This document shows positions 1 to 11,575 of a stretch of 62,019 bases of DNA, one piece after another. A program made the position numbers and the translations under genes. The stretch lies in NCBI GenBank assembly GCA_947476325.1, contig CANJPZ010000014.1:1-62019 (forward strand). Direction: 5' to 3'. Within the stretch, counting starts at the first letter, position 1. Each line of letters opens with the position of its first letter. Under the pieces are notes generated by a model. It was given only the letters and a program-made list of their open reading frames with translations. It did not search any database and had not been told where the DNA came from. The DNA is from Caulobacteraceae bacterium (lineage in GTDB: Bacteria > Pseudomonadota > Alphaproteobacteria > Caulobacterales > Caulobacteraceae).

Positions 1-110
1 ACGATCCTGATCTTGTCTTCCGCCGAAAAATGACGCCGCGTCGCGCGCCGGATATCCTTCGCCACCCGTTCACCGGGCGTCGTTTTATGGGGCAAGGGTT
101 TTGCTCTCAT
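1..110 (-). CDS. IS3-family transposase OrfA, N-terminal part (runs off the left edge)
   Basis: The reverse strand opens with ATG at 110 and reads without a stop to the edge, giving about 36 residues. They include the stretch ERVAKDIRRATRRHFSAED followed by KIRIV, which I recognise as the start of an IS3-family OrfA (the HTH protein that is fused to OrfB by programmed frameshifting). The rest of the element lies left of base 1. Family assignment rests on recall of similar proteins. The start is supported by a GAAGGAACGAAG purine stretch just upstream. Confidence 0.75.
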   Translation of the reverse strand, partial: MRAKPLPHKTTPGERVAKDIRRATRRHFSAEDKIRI

Positions 111-178
111 CTTCGTTCCTTCGTCACTGCGATGAGACCAAAACCCTCCGTTAGCGGGAACCCTCAATCTGTCTCATT
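1..178 (-). mobile_element. Terminal part of an IS3-family insertion sequence
   Basis: This covers the OrfA start plus its upstream leader. The outer end is uncertain: a TGAGACAGATTGAGGG sequence (minus strand, ending near 178) may be the inverted repeat, but the partner end is outside the window. The element could extend to about 215. Confidence 0.5.
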
Positions 179-309
179 GGTGCTGACGGCGGACAATGTT
201 GACAAATGCTGACAGTTTCGTGGGGCCGCAACCGCAAGCCACGGAAAAGTCTGGCGTAGTTTTCATGCGCCATCCGGCGTGCGCCGACAAAAACTGCCGG
301 GTTCACACT

Positions 310-383
310 GAAAACTGTCGATTGCGGCCGCCGCGCGGCCCGCGAACTGTCAAACCGGTGCCGAAAACTGACGCTTGCGGCCG
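310..383. repeat. Imperfect 21-bp direct repeat next to the IS end
   Basis: Positions 310-330 and 363-383 share GAAAACTG, two nearby mismatches, then TTGCGGCCG. A further AAAACTG lies near 292. The stretch 179-387 otherwise holds no gene. It may be IS-terminal sequence or the end of an older insertion. Confidence 0.45.
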
Positions 384-387
384 AAGA

Positions 388-1386
388 TCAGTCCATCGTC
401 ACCACCACCTTGCCCAGGGCCTTGCGGCTGGTCAGGTGGCGGATGGCGTCGGCGCCCTGGGCGAGCGGGAAGCGCTCGGAAACGAACGGCTTTATCTTGC
501 CGGCCTTGTAGAGCTCGAACAGTTCCTTGACGTTCTGCAGGTGCTGGGCCTGGTCGCGGGCCACGGCCGCGCCCCAGAACACGCCGACAATATCGGCCGA
601 CTTGAGCAGGGCCAGATTGAGCGGAATGGCCGGGATGCCCGCCGGGAATCCGATGACCAGGAAGCGGCCTTCCCAGGCGATGGCGCGGAAGGACGCCTCG
701 GCATAGTCGCCGCCGACGCCGTCATAGATGACGTCCGCGCCGTTGGGGCCCACAGCCTCCTTGAAGATCGCCGCCAGTTCCTTCTTGCCATCCTTGTCGA
801 AGGGCCCGGCCGGATAGACCACGCCCGCATCGGCGCCGTGGCTCATGCAGAAGTCGACCTTTTCCTGGCTGGAGGCCGCCGCGATCACTCGCGCGCCCAT
901 GGCCTTGCCCAGCTGGACGGCCGAGATGCCGACGCCGCCGGCGGCGCCGAGGACCAGCAGGGTCTGGCCGGGCTTCAGGAAGCCCCGGTCCTTCAGGCCG
1001 TAATAGCTGGTGCCGTAGGTCAGGATGAAGGCGCTGGCTTCATCGAACGGCATTTCGTCGGGGATCGGGATGATGCGCTTTTCGTCCAGCGCCATTTCCT
1101 CGACCATGCCGCCGGAACCTGCGTTGGCCAGAACCCGGTCGCCCGACTTCACGCCGGTCACGCCCGCGCCGACTTCCTTGATGATCCCGGCCACCTCGCC
1201 GCCGGGCGCGAACGGGCGTTCGGGTTTGAACTGGTAGCGGTCCTCGATCATCAGGCTGTCAGGAAAGTTCACGCCGCAAGCCTTGACCGTCAGCACCACC
1301 TGGCCGGGCCCGGCCGTGGGCGAGGGCACATCCTCAAGCACCAGGGTTTCGGGGCCGCCGACGACCTTGCTGAGCAGCGCTTTCAT
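388..1386 (-). CDS. Zinc-independent NADPH:quinone oxidoreductase (MDR superfamily)
   Basis: A 332-residue cytosolic medium-chain dehydrogenase/reductase. It has an N-terminal GroES-like domain (about 1-125) and a Rossmann domain with the nucleotide-binding run [20 protein letters not shown] near residue 147. The paired cysteines that hold structural zinc in alcohol dehydrogenases are absent, which fits the quinone oxidoreductase (QOR) branch that reduces quinones or enones with NADPH. It is transcribed divergently from rlmN. The true substrate cannot be told from sequence; an acryloyl-CoA-reductase-like role is an alternative. Confidence 0.85.
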   Translation of the reverse strand: MKALLSKVVGGPETLVLEDVPSPTAGPGQVVLTVKACGVNFPDSLMIEDRYQFKPERPFAPGGEVAGIIKEVGAGVTGVKSGDRVLANAGSGGMVEEMALDEKRIIPIPDEMPFDEASAFILTYGTSYYGLKDRGFLKPGQTLLVLGAAGGVGISAVQLGKAMGARVIAAASSQEKVDFCMSHGADAGVVYPAGPFDKDGKKELAAIFKEAVGPNGADVIYDGVGGDYAEASFRAIAWEGRFLVIGFPAGIPAIPLNLALLKSADIVGVFWGAAVARDQAQHLQNVKELFELYKAGKIKPFVSERFPLAQGADAIRHLTSRKALGKVVVTMD

Positions 1387-1509
1387 GGAGTGTTCCTTAC
1401 CTGCGAGTTCTGTGCGGACGGGATTAGCGCAGGGGGGGCAGACGTGGAAGAAGATTTGACCCGCCCCGTCTCAATGGCTTTTCAGGCCATTCCGCCCTAT
1501 TTGAACGCC

Positions 1510-2673
1510 ATGACCGTCACTCTCGATCTCACGCGCAAAGTCGCAGCGCCGGCCAGGCCGCTGAACCTTGCGGGGCTGACCCGCGAGCAGCTGAAAACCG
1601 CGTTGGTAGAGGGCGGGATCTGTCCGCCCGAGAAGGCGAAGATGCGCACTGGCCAGATCTGGCGCTGGATTCACGATGCCGGTGCGACCGCGTTCGACGC
1701 CATGAGCAATATCGACAAGGCCACGCGCACCGCCCTGGCCGAACACTTCGAAGTCGGCCGGCCCGAGATCGTTGAGCGTCAGGTCTCCAGCGACGGCACC
1801 CGCAAGTGGCTGATCCGCACCGCGCCGGGCATCGAGATCGAGACCGTGTTCATTCCCGGCGTGGGGCGCGCCGGCGCCCTGTGCGTCTCCAGCCAGGTGG
1901 GCTGCACCCTGAACTGCACCTTCTGCCATACGGGCACGCAGGCCCTGGTGCGCAACCTGACCGCCGCCGAGATCATCGCCCAGGTCCAGATCGCCAAGGA
2001 CGACCTCGGTGAATGGCCGTCGGACAAACACAACCGCGACATGTCCAACATCGTTTTCATGGGCATGGGCGAGCCGCTCTACAACATGGACGCGGTGGCC
2101 GACGCCATCGACGTGATCTCCGACGGCGAGGGCATCGGCCTGTCGCGGCGAAGGATCACCGTCTCGACCAGCGGCGTGGTTCCCGAGCTGAAGCCCCTGG
2201 GTGAAAAGACCCAGGCCATGCTGGCCATCAGCCTGCACGCGGCCACCGATGAACTTCGCGACGTGCTGGTGCCGATCAACAAAAAATACCCGATCGCCGA
2301 GCTGATGGCCGGAATTCGCGCCTATCCGGGCCTGTCCAACGCCCGGCGCGTGACCTTCGAATATGTAATGCTCAAGGGCGTGAACGACTCGCCGGCCGAT
2401 GCCCGGGCGCTGGTGGCCCTTCTCAAGGGCATCCCCGCTAAGATCAACCTGATCCCGTTCAATCCCTGGCCGGGCAGCCCCTATGAGTGCTCCAGCTGGT
2501 CGACGATCGAGACCTTCGCCGCCATCGTCAACAAGGCCGGCTACGCCAGCCCGATCCGCACGCCGCGCGGCCGCGACATCCTGGCCGCCTGCGGTCAGCT
2601 GAAATCCGAGAGCGAAAAGGTCCGCGCCTCGGTGCGCCGCAAGCTCGCCGCCGACGCCGAACAGGAAGACTGA
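1510..2673 (+). CDS. rlmN: 23S rRNA (adenine(2503)-C2)-methyltransferase RlmN
   Basis: Radical-SAM enzyme that methylates C2 of A2503 in 23S rRNA, and A37 of some tRNAs in E. coli. The 387-residue product carries the 4Fe-4S cysteines in [13 protein letters not shown], then MGMGEPL and the substrate-side segment [19 protein letters not shown], all typical of RlmN. The frame is open far upstream (to 196) only because it lies antisense to the quinone reductase, so I placed the start at ATG 1510 (MTVTLDL). ATG 1474, 12 codons earlier, is an alternative. The DUF350 gene follows after 3 nt. Confidence 0.93.
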   Translation: MTVTLDLTRKVAAPARPLNLAGLTREQLKTALVEGGICPPEKAKMRTGQIWRWIHDAGATAFDAMSNIDKATRTALAEHFEVGRPEIVERQVSSDGTRKWLIRTAPGIEIETVFIPGVGRAGALCVSSQVGCTLNCTFCHTGTQALVRNLTAAEIIAQVQIAKDDLGEWPSDKHNRDMSNIVFMGMGEPLYNMDAVADAIDVISDGEGIGLSRRRITVSTSGVVPELKPLGEKTQAMLAISLHAATDELRDVLVPINKKYPIAELMAGIRAYPGLSNARRVTFEYVMLKGVNDSPADARALVALLKGIPAKINLIPFNPWPGSPYECSSWSTIETFAAIVNKAGYASPIRTPRGRDILAACGQLKSESEKVRASVRRKLAADAEQED

Positions 2674-2676
2674 CCC

Positions 2677-3099
2677 ATGCCGATCGCCGCCCCTGAACTG
2701 CAGGCCTTCGCCAACGGCTTTCCGCTGGCCATGCTGCACTGGGTTGTGGCCCTGGCGGTGCTGATCGCCGGCGTCGCCGTCTATGCCGCCCTGTCACCGC
2801 ATCGCGAAGCCGCCCAGGCCCGCGACGGCAACGCCGCCGCCGCTGTCTCGCTGGGCGCCGCCGTCCTGTCCCTGGCCCTGCCGCTGGCCGCCGCGGTGAC
2901 GGCCTCGGCCACCACCGTCGAAGTGGCCCTGTGGGGGGTGTCGGTGACGATCATCCAGCTGCTGCTCAGCCGCGCCTGCGACATGCTGTTGCGCGGCCTG
3001 CCCGAGCGCATCGCCGAGGGCGACGTGGCCGCCGCCTGGCTTTTGGCGTGCGCCAAGGTGGCCCTGGCCCTGATCCTGGCCGCGGCCGTCTCCAGCTAG
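2677..3099 (+). CDS. DUF350 (UPF0719-like) small membrane protein
   Basis: A 140-residue protein with about four hydrophobic helices (near 18-38, 52-74, 80-100 and 118-138). The second helix begins with the DUF350 signature: YAALSPHREAAQARDGNAAA followed by an Ala/Leu helix ending in PL. Function of DUF350 is not established; members sit in the inner membrane. It starts 3 nt after the rlmN stop and is followed after 6 nt by the trypsin-fold gene, so the three are probably co-transcribed. Confidence 0.8.
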   Translation: MPIAAPELQAFANGFPLAMLHWVVALAVLIAGVAVYAALSPHREAAQARDGNAAAAVSLGAAVLSLALPLAAAVTASATTVEVALWGVSVTIIQLLLSRACDMLLRGLPERIAEGDVAAAWLLACAKVALALILAAAVSS

Positions 3100-3105
3100 G
3101 GCCCG

Positions 3106-3936
3106 GTGGACTATCCCCGCTTTCCCGACTGGCTGATCTATTTCGCCGCCACCGGCGCGATTCTCGTCGCCGCCGTCAGCCGTCAGGAGCACGCCAACAC
3201 GCCGGAAGCCCCGCCGCCGCCGCCGGGGGCCGAGCGGGTGCCGCTGGGCCCCTCATCGCCCTTCGATCCGGTCACCGTCATCCGCACCGGCGCCCACCGC
3301 GGCCAGCCGCGCGGCACGGCCTTTGCGGTCGGCGAAGGCGGTCTGTGGCTGACCGCCCGCTCCCAGGTGCAGGGCTGCGAGCGCCTGGTGCTGAAAGTCG
3401 CCGAGGGCCGCGCTGTCGGCGCCCGGCTGCAGCCGGGCGATGATCCGTCGCTGGCCGTCCTGCGCACCGAGGGCGGGCCGCCGGTGCTGATTCTGGCACC
3501 CGCCCACGATCTGGCAAGCGGAACCCGCGCCTTCCTGATCGGCTTTCCCCGTGGCGCCCCGGGCGAGGCTTCCGCCATGCTGATTGCGCGCCATGCCATG
3601 CCAAGGCCCTATCGCGATGACGCCGCTGTCGTCGCCCAGGTCTGGGCCGAGACGGGCCGCACCGAAGCCATGAAGGGCGACCTGCCGGGTCTGGCCGGCG
3701 CGCCGGTGCTGGGCGCCGATCAGCGGGTCATCGGCGTGATCCTGCGCCAGGACAAGGCCCGCGCCCGCTTCTGGGCCGCCGGCCCGCAGCAGATCGCCCA
3801 CGTGCTGGAGGCATCCGGCATCCGGCCAACAGACGCCGCCGCCGCCGAGCCGATCACCGTCGCCAACTACGGCCGTGTCGGAGACGACCTGCGCCGCAGC
3901 CGCCAGGTCGCCCAGGTGCTGTGCCTGATGGGCTAG
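3106..3936 (+). CDS. Trypsin-fold protein, probably catalytically dead
   Basis: A 276-residue protein starting at GTG 3106. It has one N-terminal hydrophobic segment (about 8-24), a proline-rich linker (PEAPPPPPGAE) and a periplasmic trypsin-like domain from about residue 60. Landmarks of the fold remain: GTAFAVGEGGLWLTAR and the aspartate in DDPSLAVLR. The catalytic His normally following TAR is Ser (TARSQVQGC), and the G-x-SGGP serine motif reads GLAGAPVLG. Protease activity is therefore unlikely; a binding or scaffold role is inferred. It converges on acs. Confidence 0.7.
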   Translation: MDYPRFPDWLIYFAATGAILVAAVSRQEHANTPEAPPPPPGAERVPLGPSSPFDPVTVIRTGAHRGQPRGTAFAVGEGGLWLTARSQVQGCERLVLKVAEGRAVGARLQPGDDPSLAVLRTEGGPPVLILAPAHDLASGTRAFLIGFPRGAPGEASAMLIARHAMPRPYRDDAAVVAQVWAETGRTEAMKGDLPGLAGAPVLGADQRVIGVILRQDKARARFWAAGPQQIAHVLEASGIRPTDAAAAEPITVANYGRVGDDLRRSRQVAQVLCLMG

Positions 3937-3946
3937 GCGCGGGGCC

Positions 3947-5887
<1,941 letters not shown>

Positions 5888-6078
5888 GGCTTTTCTCCCT
5901 TATATTTTCTGGTTTCAACACTAGGCCGTCACAGCCTGTGGCGCCAATCCAGCCGCCCATACCAGGCCGTAGAATAAATTTCCCTAGCGATGAAAGAGGC
6001 CTATTGCGCTGTGCTTATTTTTGCAGCAATGTTGCAGGCGTGAAACCTGAGAGACGGTAACACTCCTCCAACTTTTAA

Positions 6079-6113
6079 CCCCGCGACGGTGTACCGGCGC
6101 GGGGTTTTCTTTG
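6079..6113 (+). terminator. Rho-independent terminator, possibly bidirectional
   Basis: CCCCGCG at 6079-6085 pairs with CGCGGGG at 6098-6104 and is followed on the plus strand by TTTTCTTTG. It sits just beyond the leuB stop on the minus strand, where the following run is TTAAAAG. The better T-tract faces plus, although no plus-strand gene lies directly upstream. The gap 5888-6118 shows no ORF that I would call. Confidence 0.65.
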
Positions 6114-6118
6114 CTTGG

Positions 6119-7171
6119 TCAGAGCGTCGCGAGCACCGCATCGCCCATGGCTTTGGTCGACAACGAGCCGCCCAGATCCGGAGTTCGCGCGCCGCCTTCA
6201 AGCGCTGTGACGACGGCCGCGTAGAGGCGGTCGGCGGCGGCGGCGTTGTTCAGCGACCAGCGCAGCGCCATCTCGAACGACAGGATGGCGGCCAGCGGAT
6301 TGGCGATGCCTTTGCCGGCGATGTCGGGCGCCGAGCCATGGATCGGCTCGTAGAGGCCAGGCTTGCCAGGCGCACCCAGGGCGGCTGAAGGCAGCAGACC
6401 CAGAGAGCCGGTCAGCTGTGAGGCTTCATCGGACAGGACATCGCCGAACAGGTTGTCGGTCAGGATGACATCGAACTGGGTGGGCCGGCGCACCAGCTGC
6501 ATGGCGGTGTTGTCGGCCAGCTGGTGTTCCAGTTCGACGTCGGCGTAGTCGCGAGCATGCAGAGCGGTGACGACCTCGCGCCACAGCTGGCCGCTTTCCA
6601 TGACGTTGGATTTTTCCGCCGATGTGACCTTGTTGCGCCGGCTGCGGGCCAGCTCAAAGGCGACGCGGGAAACCCGTTCAATTTCGCTGGTCGTATAGAC
6701 CTGGGTGTCGATGCCCCGGCGCTGGCCATCCGGCAGGGTTTCGATGAGCTTGGGCTCGCCGAAATAGACACCGCCCGTCAACTCGCGGACGATCATGATG
6801 TCGAGCCCCGCGACGACTTCGCGCTTGAGGGTCGAGGCGTCGGCCAGGGCGTCAAAGCAAATGGCCGGGCGCAGGTTGGCGAAAACGTCCATCTCCTTGC
6901 GCAGACGCAGCAAGGCCGCTTCCGGCCGTTTGGCGCGGGGAACGTCCGCCCACTTCGGCCCGCCGACCGCGCCCATCAGCACGGCGTCGACCTTGAGCGC
7001 CAGACCGGCGGCTTCGTCGGTGATGGGATCACCGTGGCGGTCGTAGGAACAGCCGCCGAAGTCACGCTCTTCGATCTTCAGATCCGGCGTCAGGGCGGCG
7101 GCCACGCGGCGCACTTCATCGGTCACTTCCGGCCCGATGCCGTCGCCGGGCAAGAGAAGCAAGGTCGCCAT
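6119..7171 (-). CDS. leuB: 3-isopropylmalate dehydrogenase
   Basis: NAD-dependent oxidative decarboxylation of 3-isopropylmalate to 2-oxoisocaproate, third step of leucine synthesis. The 350-residue product starts [16 protein letters not shown] (ATG 7171). It shows the LeuB features [14 protein letters not shown], the metal-site region [16 protein letters not shown] and the NAD-loop [19 protein letters not shown]. The frame is open further upstream, but that part overlaps the preceding ABM gene. Two nt separate it from that gene, so it ends the leucine operon. Confidence 0.95.
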   Translation of the reverse strand: MATLLLLPGDGIGPEVTDEVRRVAAALTPDLKIEERDFGGCSYDRHGDPITDEAAGLALKVDAVLMGAVGGPKWADVPRAKRPEAALLRLRKEMDVFANLRPAICFDALADASTLKREVVAGLDIMIVRELTGGVYFGEPKLIETLPDGQRRGIDTQVYTTSEIERVSRVAFELARSRRNKVTSAEKSNVMESGQLWREVVTALHARDYADVELEHQLADNTAMQLVRRPTQFDVILTDNLFGDVLSDEASQLTGSLGLLPSAALGAPGKPGLYEPIHGSAPDIAGKGIANPLAAILSFEMALRWSLNNAAAADRLYAAVVTALEGGARTPDLGGSLSTKAMGDAVLATL

Positions 7172-7173
7172 GT

Positions 7174-7476
7174 TCAGATCTCCCAGGTGGAGGCGACCTC
7201 GTAGGCGAAGAGACGGCGATCGGAAACACCGAAAATCGGCCAGGCCGCCCGCCAAGTCTTCATGTGGTCAGCCTTGACGTGCGCATCCAGCGCCGCCTGG
7301 TCGCGCCAGATCTCGAATACCCGGATCAGACCCGGGACGGCCACGTCCTCGGCGTAGGAGTATTCAAGGCACCCGTCCTCGGCCCGGCTGGCCTTGAGCA
7401 TGGCGTGCATATGCGGGCGAAAATCTTCGAGACGCACGGCCGGAACACGTACCGTTCCGGCGATGATCAGGGTCAC
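7174..7476 (-). CDS. ABM-domain (antibiotic biosynthesis monooxygenase-type) protein
   Basis: About 100 residues forming one dimeric alpha/beta ABM barrel: an opening beta strand ([11 protein letters not shown]), the [16 protein letters not shown] turn, then [20 protein letters not shown], which matches putative quinol monooxygenases (YgiN-like). I chose GTG 7476 because it overlaps the leuD stop as GTGA; an ATG at 7494 would add six residues. It lies between leuD and leuB, unusual for a leucine operon. Substrate unknown. Confidence 0.8.
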   Translation of the reverse strand: MTLIIAGTVRVPAVRLEDFRPHMHAMLKASRAEDGCLEYSYAEDVAVPGLIRVFEIWRDQAALDAHVKADHMKTWRAAWPIFGVSDRRLFAYEVASTWEI

Positions 7477-8087
7477 GGGCGCGCTTCCAGCCACGGCGTC
7501 GACAGTGACCGCTTGTATTCATAACGCCCGATGTCTGCATTGTGCTGCAGGGTCTCGCCGATGGCGTCCAGGCCCTTCAGCAGCTTTTCCTTGCGGCCGG
7601 GATCGATGTCGAAATGGACGATCTCACCGGACGGCGTGATCACCGCTTGGTCGGCCAGATTGATCGAAAAGACGTGGTTGCCACCCTTGGCCTCTGTCAT
7701 CAGCTGGCGCACGACCGGCTCGGGCAGGGTGATCGGCAGCAGGCCATTCTCGAAACAGTTGTTGTAGAAGATATCGGCGAAGGTCGGCGCAATCACGCAG
7801 CGCAGGCCGAAATCCAGCAAGGCCCAGGGCGCATGCTCACGCGACGAGCCGCAGCCGAAATTATCGCCGGCGATCAACACGCTGGCGCCGGCGTACTGCG
7901 GCTGGTTCAGCACGAAATCAGGCTTGGGGTTTCCGGCCTCGTCAAAGCGCAGGTCATAGAACAGACCCTTGGCCAGGCCTTCGCGCTCGACGGTTTTCAG
8001 GAACTGTTTGGGGATGATTTGGTCGGTGTCGACATTGGCGACATCGAGCGGTGCGGCCTTGCCGTCGAGGGTGGTGAAGGGGGTCAT
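7473..8087 (-). CDS. leuD: 3-isopropylmalate dehydratase small subunit
   Basis: The 204-residue swivelling subunit of isopropylmalate isomerase. It contains [14 protein letters not shown] near the start and the substrate-binding [17 protein letters not shown] near 77-93, both diagnostic of LeuD. It partners with LeuC encoded about 1 kb upstream in the same operon; one exported-protein gene separates them. The stop overlaps the GTG of the ABM gene by 4 nt. Confidence 0.95.
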   Translation of the reverse strand: MTPFTTLDGKAAPLDVANVDTDQIIPKQFLKTVEREGLAKGLFYDLRFDEAGNPKPDFVLNQPQYAGASVLIAGDNFGCGSSREHAPWALLDFGLRCVIAPTFADIFYNNCFENGLLPITLPEPVVRQLMTEAKGGNHVFSINLADQAVITPSGEIVHFDIDPGRKEKLLKGLDAIGETLQHNADIGRYEYKRSLSTPWLEARP

Positions 8088-8104
8088 GGCTTTTCCGGAA
8101 CGCG

Positions 8105-9058
8105 TTACTTGGCGACGATCGCCTGGGTGATCACCCAGTGGTCAGTCTGGCTCTTGGCGGTGCCCTTTTCATCAAGGGAGCCGGCGGTCTTGGTGCAGTC
8201 ACTCTTGGTGGCAAGACCCGTCCGGATGTCCATTTCATAGGCGCAGTCCATGGTCTCGTCGATCTGGAGCCGCGCCAGCTGGGCTTCGCTGTATTTCGGA
8301 AAGGTGGGGATCTGGGCCTGCAGCGCAGCGACAGTCGCCCGGCCGACCGCGTTGGCGGAGGCCGGATCGAAAGCTGAATGAAACTCGATGGTCGCCTTGT
8401 TGGAGCTGCGGCTCACCGACTTCAGCTGCATGGTTTCCTGCCGCTTAAGCTGTTGGCCGCCTGCCCCGGGCGCGCTGGTGTCGGCCTTGAGGGCCGGTCC
8501 CAGATCAAGCTCGACGTTCTGGACGATGGCGGGATAGCTCCACTCCTGCAGCAGCGAATCCGACGCCTGGGCGGGCGTCATTGCCGCATAGAGGTCGCGC
8601 ATGCCGGTGATCGCCGGATCGTCATGCTTGACGCCCATCAGGTCGGCAAACGAATCTGCCAACTTGCCGGCCTGGGTGGTCCAGTTGAGAACCTCAACCG
8701 GCATAAGGTCCTGATCGGCCTGATACTCCAGGCCCGACAGGGTGGACGAGGCTTGGGTCAGGGCCATGCGGTCCAGAGCGGAAACCCTGGAAGGCAGATC
8801 CACGCCGATGACATTGATCTTGACGTGATAACCTTGGGTGTTGGGATCAACGTTCAGGCGGTAACGGACGGTGACCGTCAGGTCGCTGGCCGGCGTTGTG
8901 CCTTCGGCCGTGCGATGGATTTCATGCTGGATCGTGAAATTGATCAGCGTATTGGCGGGCAAGGCCAAAGGCTTGGAAAAGTCCTTGGCCTGGGCGGGGC
9001 CCACGAGCGCGAGCGCCAGTACCGCGCCGCACAGCCGGCCGAACATTGTTTTTTGCAT
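8105..9058 (-). CDS. Exported protein of unknown function inside the leu operon
   Basis: I do not recognise the family. The 317-residue product begins with a clear Sec signal peptide ([19 protein letters not shown], cleavage after PAQA) and continues as a mature periplasmic or surface protein with beta-rich, polar sequence. Two cysteines late in the chain (DCAYEMD and KSDCTK) could pair. ATG 9058 was chosen because it starts the signal peptide; the open frame upstream overlaps leuC. It begins 20 nt after leuC and ends 17 nt before leuD, so co-transcription is likely, without an obvious link to leucine synthesis. Confidence 0.75.
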   Translation of the reverse strand: MQKTMFGRLCGAVLALALVGPAQAKDFSKPLALPANTLINFTIQHEIHRTAEGTTPASDLTVTVRYRLNVDPNTQGYHVKINVIGVDLPSRVSALDRMALTQASSTLSGLEYQADQDLMPVEVLNWTTQAGKLADSFADLMGVKHDDPAITGMRDLYAAMTPAQASDSLLQEWSYPAIVQNVELDLGPALKADTSAPGAGGQQLKRQETMQLKSVSRSSNKATIEFHSAFDPASANAVGRATVAALQAQIPTFPKYSEAQLARLQIDETMDCAYEMDIRTGLATKSDCTKTAGSLDEKGTAKSQTDHWVITQAIVAK

Positions 9059-9078
9059 CGTTTCCTCTGACTCTGACG

Positions 9079-10491
9079 TTAGTCGAGGCGCCGTACGTCC
9101 ACAATATGGCCGGCTATCGCAGCCGCCGCCGCCATAGCAGGGCTCATCAGGTGGGTGCGGCCGCCGCGTCCCTGGCGGCCTTCGAAATTGCGGTTCGAAG
9201 TCGAGGCGCAGCGCTGGCCAGGCTCCAGCCTGTCGGGGTTCATGGCCAGACACATGGAACAGCCCGGCTCGCGCCACTCAAAGCCGGCTTCGGTGAAGAT
9301 CGCGTCCAGACCTTCGGCCTCGGCCTGTTCCTTCACCAGGCCAGAGCCTGGCACGACCATGGCCCTGACCTGTCCGGCCACCTTGCGGCCGCGGGCCACT
9401 TCGGCGGCGGATCGCAGGTCTTCGATCCGGCTGTTGGTGCACGAGCCGATGAACACCACGTCGATGCGCGCCGTATCGATCCTCTGGCCCGATGAGAGGC
9501 CCATATAGTCCAGCGCCCGCTGCACCTGGGCGCGGCGGGTTTCATCGGCGATGGCTGTCGTATCGGGGACCGATCCGGTCACCGAAACCACATCCTCGGG
9601 CGAGGTGCCCCAGGTGACGAGCGGCGCAATATCGGCGGCCTTCAAGTGGATTTCACGGTCGAACTTCGCATCCAGATCGGTGAAGAACGTCTTCCAGTAG
9701 GAAAGGGCCATCTCCCAGGCGCCACCCTTGGGCGACGCCGGGCGGCCCTGCAGATAGTCCCAGGTCTTTTGGTCAGGAGCCACCAGCCCCGCCTTGGCCC
9801 CGGCCTCGATGGTCAGGTTGCACAGGGTCATGCGCCCTTCCATGGACAGCCCGCGAATGGCTGAGCCAACGTATTCGATCACATAGCCTGTGCCGCCTGC
9901 CGTACCGATCTCGCCGATGATGGCCAGGGCAATGTCCTTGGCGCCGACGCCGGGGTGCAGATCACCATCGACCACGACACGCAGGTTCTTGGCCTTGCGC
10001 TGGCGCAGGGTCTGGGTCGCCAGGACATGCTCGACTTCCGAGGTGCCGATGCCGTGGGCCAGGGCGCCGAACGCGCCGTGGGTCGAGGTGTGGCTATCGC
10101 CGCAGACGATGGTCATGCCCGGCTGGGTGCGGCCCTGTTCGGGACCGACCACGTGGACAATGCCATTGCGGATGTCACCCATGGGAAAGAACTCAATGCC
10201 GTTGGCCGCAACGTTGCGGCCCAGGGTCTCCAGCTGCAGGCGCGCCTCGGGATCGGCGACGGCGCCGACGCCGCGCGACTGACCCTGGGTGGGCACATTA
10301 TGGTCCGCCACTGCCAGGGTGCGGTCGGGACGGCGCACGGGGCGGCCATGGGCGCGCAGCCCTGCGAACGCCTGCGGACTGGTCACCTCATGGATCAGGT
10401 GCAGGTCGATATAAAGGATGGTCTCGCCATTCGGGTCGTTCGCGACTAGGTGCGCATCCCAGATCTTGTCATAAAGGGTCTTGCCGGACAT
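9079..10491 (-). CDS. leuC: 3-isopropylmalate dehydratase large subunit
   Basis: The 470-residue aconitase-family subunit that binds the 4Fe-4S cluster and interconverts 2- and 3-isopropylmalate. It starts [14 protein letters not shown] (ATG 10491) and shows [26 protein letters not shown] and [13 protein letters not shown], which supply the three cluster cysteines. First gene of the operon leuC, exported protein, leuD, ABM, leuB. The 99-nt gap to the divergent GFA gene must hold promoters for both directions. I saw no leader peptide rich in leucine codons. Confidence 0.95.
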   Translation of the reverse strand: MSGKTLYDKIWDAHLVANDPNGETILYIDLHLIHEVTSPQAFAGLRAHGRPVRRPDRTLAVADHNVPTQGQSRGVGAVADPEARLQLETLGRNVAANGIEFFPMGDIRNGIVHVVGPEQGRTQPGMTIVCGDSHTSTHGAFGALAHGIGTSEVEHVLATQTLRQRKAKNLRVVVDGDLHPGVGAKDIALAIIGEIGTAGGTGYVIEYVGSAIRGLSMEGRMTLCNLTIEAGAKAGLVAPDQKTWDYLQGRPASPKGGAWEMALSYWKTFFTDLDAKFDREIHLKAADIAPLVTWGTSPEDVVSVTGSVPDTTAIADETRRAQVQRALDYMGLSSGQRIDTARIDVVFIGSCTNSRIEDLRSAAEVARGRKVAGQVRAMVVPGSGLVKEQAEAEGLDAIFTEAGFEWREPGCSMCLAMNPDRLEPGQRCASTSNRNFEGRQGRGGRTHLMSPAMAAAAAIAGHIVDVRRLD

Positions 10492-10590
10492 GGGCGGGAT
10501 GTAGTGCTGTGACCCCTGAAAAGTCCAGACCCCTGCGCTCAGGCAGGCGCTCCGCGCCGGTAGCGCAACAAGAATGGAAGGGCAGGTAAG

Positions 10591-10983
10591 ATGACGCACG
10601 AAGGTGGATGCCAGTGCTGCGCTGTGCGGTTCAGGGCGCAGGGCGAGCCGATGAATGTGTGGCTTTGCCACTGCCGGCAGTGCCAGCAGTCCTATTCGGC
10701 CCCGTTCAATGCCCGGGCCTTCTACCTGGGCCCACAGGTGCAGGTGTCTGGCGAGACCGTCAGGTTCGACACCTCCGAGCGGCTGTCGCGCCATTCCTGC
10801 GCCAAATGTGGAACCCGCGTCTGGACCCAGCGCCAGGACGGTTTCGGCTTTGGCCTGCCTCTGGCCGCCTTCGATGACCCAGACGCATTTGCGCCCACGG
10901 CGCACATCTTTATTTCCGAAAAAGCCGCCTGGCTGAAGCTCGACGATGGATTGCCCCAGCACGCTGAAAGACCCGCCCCATGA
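10591..10983 (+). CDS. GFA-family (CENP-V/GFA fold) zinc protein 1
   Basis: A 130-residue protein of the glutathione-dependent formaldehyde-activating enzyme-like fold. Zinc ligands are visible as GGCQC near the start, CHCRQC near 28-33 and CAKCG near 70. Most members have no proven reaction, so formaldehyde-glutathione chemistry should not be assumed. Its stop overlaps the next start as ATGA, and the second gene encodes a paralogous protein, so the two may form a heterodimer or act in sequence. Confidence 0.85.
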   Translation: MTHEGGCQCCAVRFRAQGEPMNVWLCHCRQCQQSYSAPFNARAFYLGPQVQVSGETVRFDTSERLSRHSCAKCGTRVWTQRQDGFGFGLPLAAFDDPDAFAPTAHIFISEKAAWLKLDDGLPQHAERPAP

Positions 10984-11462
10984 CCCGACTTCCGACCTTC
11001 CCCGTTGAGGGCGGCTGCGCCTGTGGCGCGGTGCGCTATCGCCTGACCAAGGCGCCGCCGTTCGTCTACACCTGCCATTGCAGCGACTGTCAGAAGCTGA
11101 CGACCTCGGCCTTCACCCTGTCGGCTCCCGTGGCGCGCGATACGCTTGAAATCACCCAGGGGACCCTCAAGTCTTGGACCCGCGCGACGACGGAATCGGG
11201 CCGGCCTACCGACCAACACGTTTGCGCCAACTGCGGGGTGCGTATCTATTCCGAACCGCCCCAGGCGCCCGACCGCGTGACCCTGCGCCTGGGCACCCTG
11301 GACGACACCAGCTGGCTGCGACCTGCCGCCGCCATCTGGATGAAGAGCGCCCAGCCCTGGTTCATCCCCACGCCCGACATGCTGACCTTCGACAAGCAGC
11401 CGGACGATTTTGCCAGGGTGGCGGTGCGATGGAGGGAGATCATGGAAGACCCCCAAGGGTAG
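10980..11462 (+). CDS. GFA-family (CENP-V/GFA fold) zinc protein 2
   Basis: A 160-residue paralogue of the preceding gene, translationally coupled to it by an ATGA overlap. The zinc pattern is [20 protein letters not shown] and CANCG. The C-terminal third ([12 protein letters not shown] and following) is longer than in the first copy. Divergence between the two is strong, so this is not a recent duplication. EgtB follows downstream on the same strand. Confidence 0.85.
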   Translation: MTRLPTFPVEGGCACGAVRYRLTKAPPFVYTCHCSDCQKLTTSAFTLSAPVARDTLEITQGTLKSWTRATTESGRPTDQHVCANCGVRIYSEPPQAPDRVTLRLGTLDDTSWLRPAAAIWMKSAQPWFIPTPDMLTFDKQPDDFARVAVRWREIMEDPQG

Positions 11463-11575
11463 AAAGCGCGGCCTGAGTGTGAAAGGCTTCGTGAGCGATG
11501 AAGTCCGGGAACCCATATGACCTGTCGGCAGTTGACCCTGCCATGCCCCTCAGACGCCAGGACGACGAACAGACG

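Noticed and set aside
196-1509. Long open frame upstream of and in frame with rlmN
   Set aside because: It is antisense to the quinone reductase gene and has a composition typical of reversed GC-rich coding DNA; RlmN begins at 1510 or 1474.
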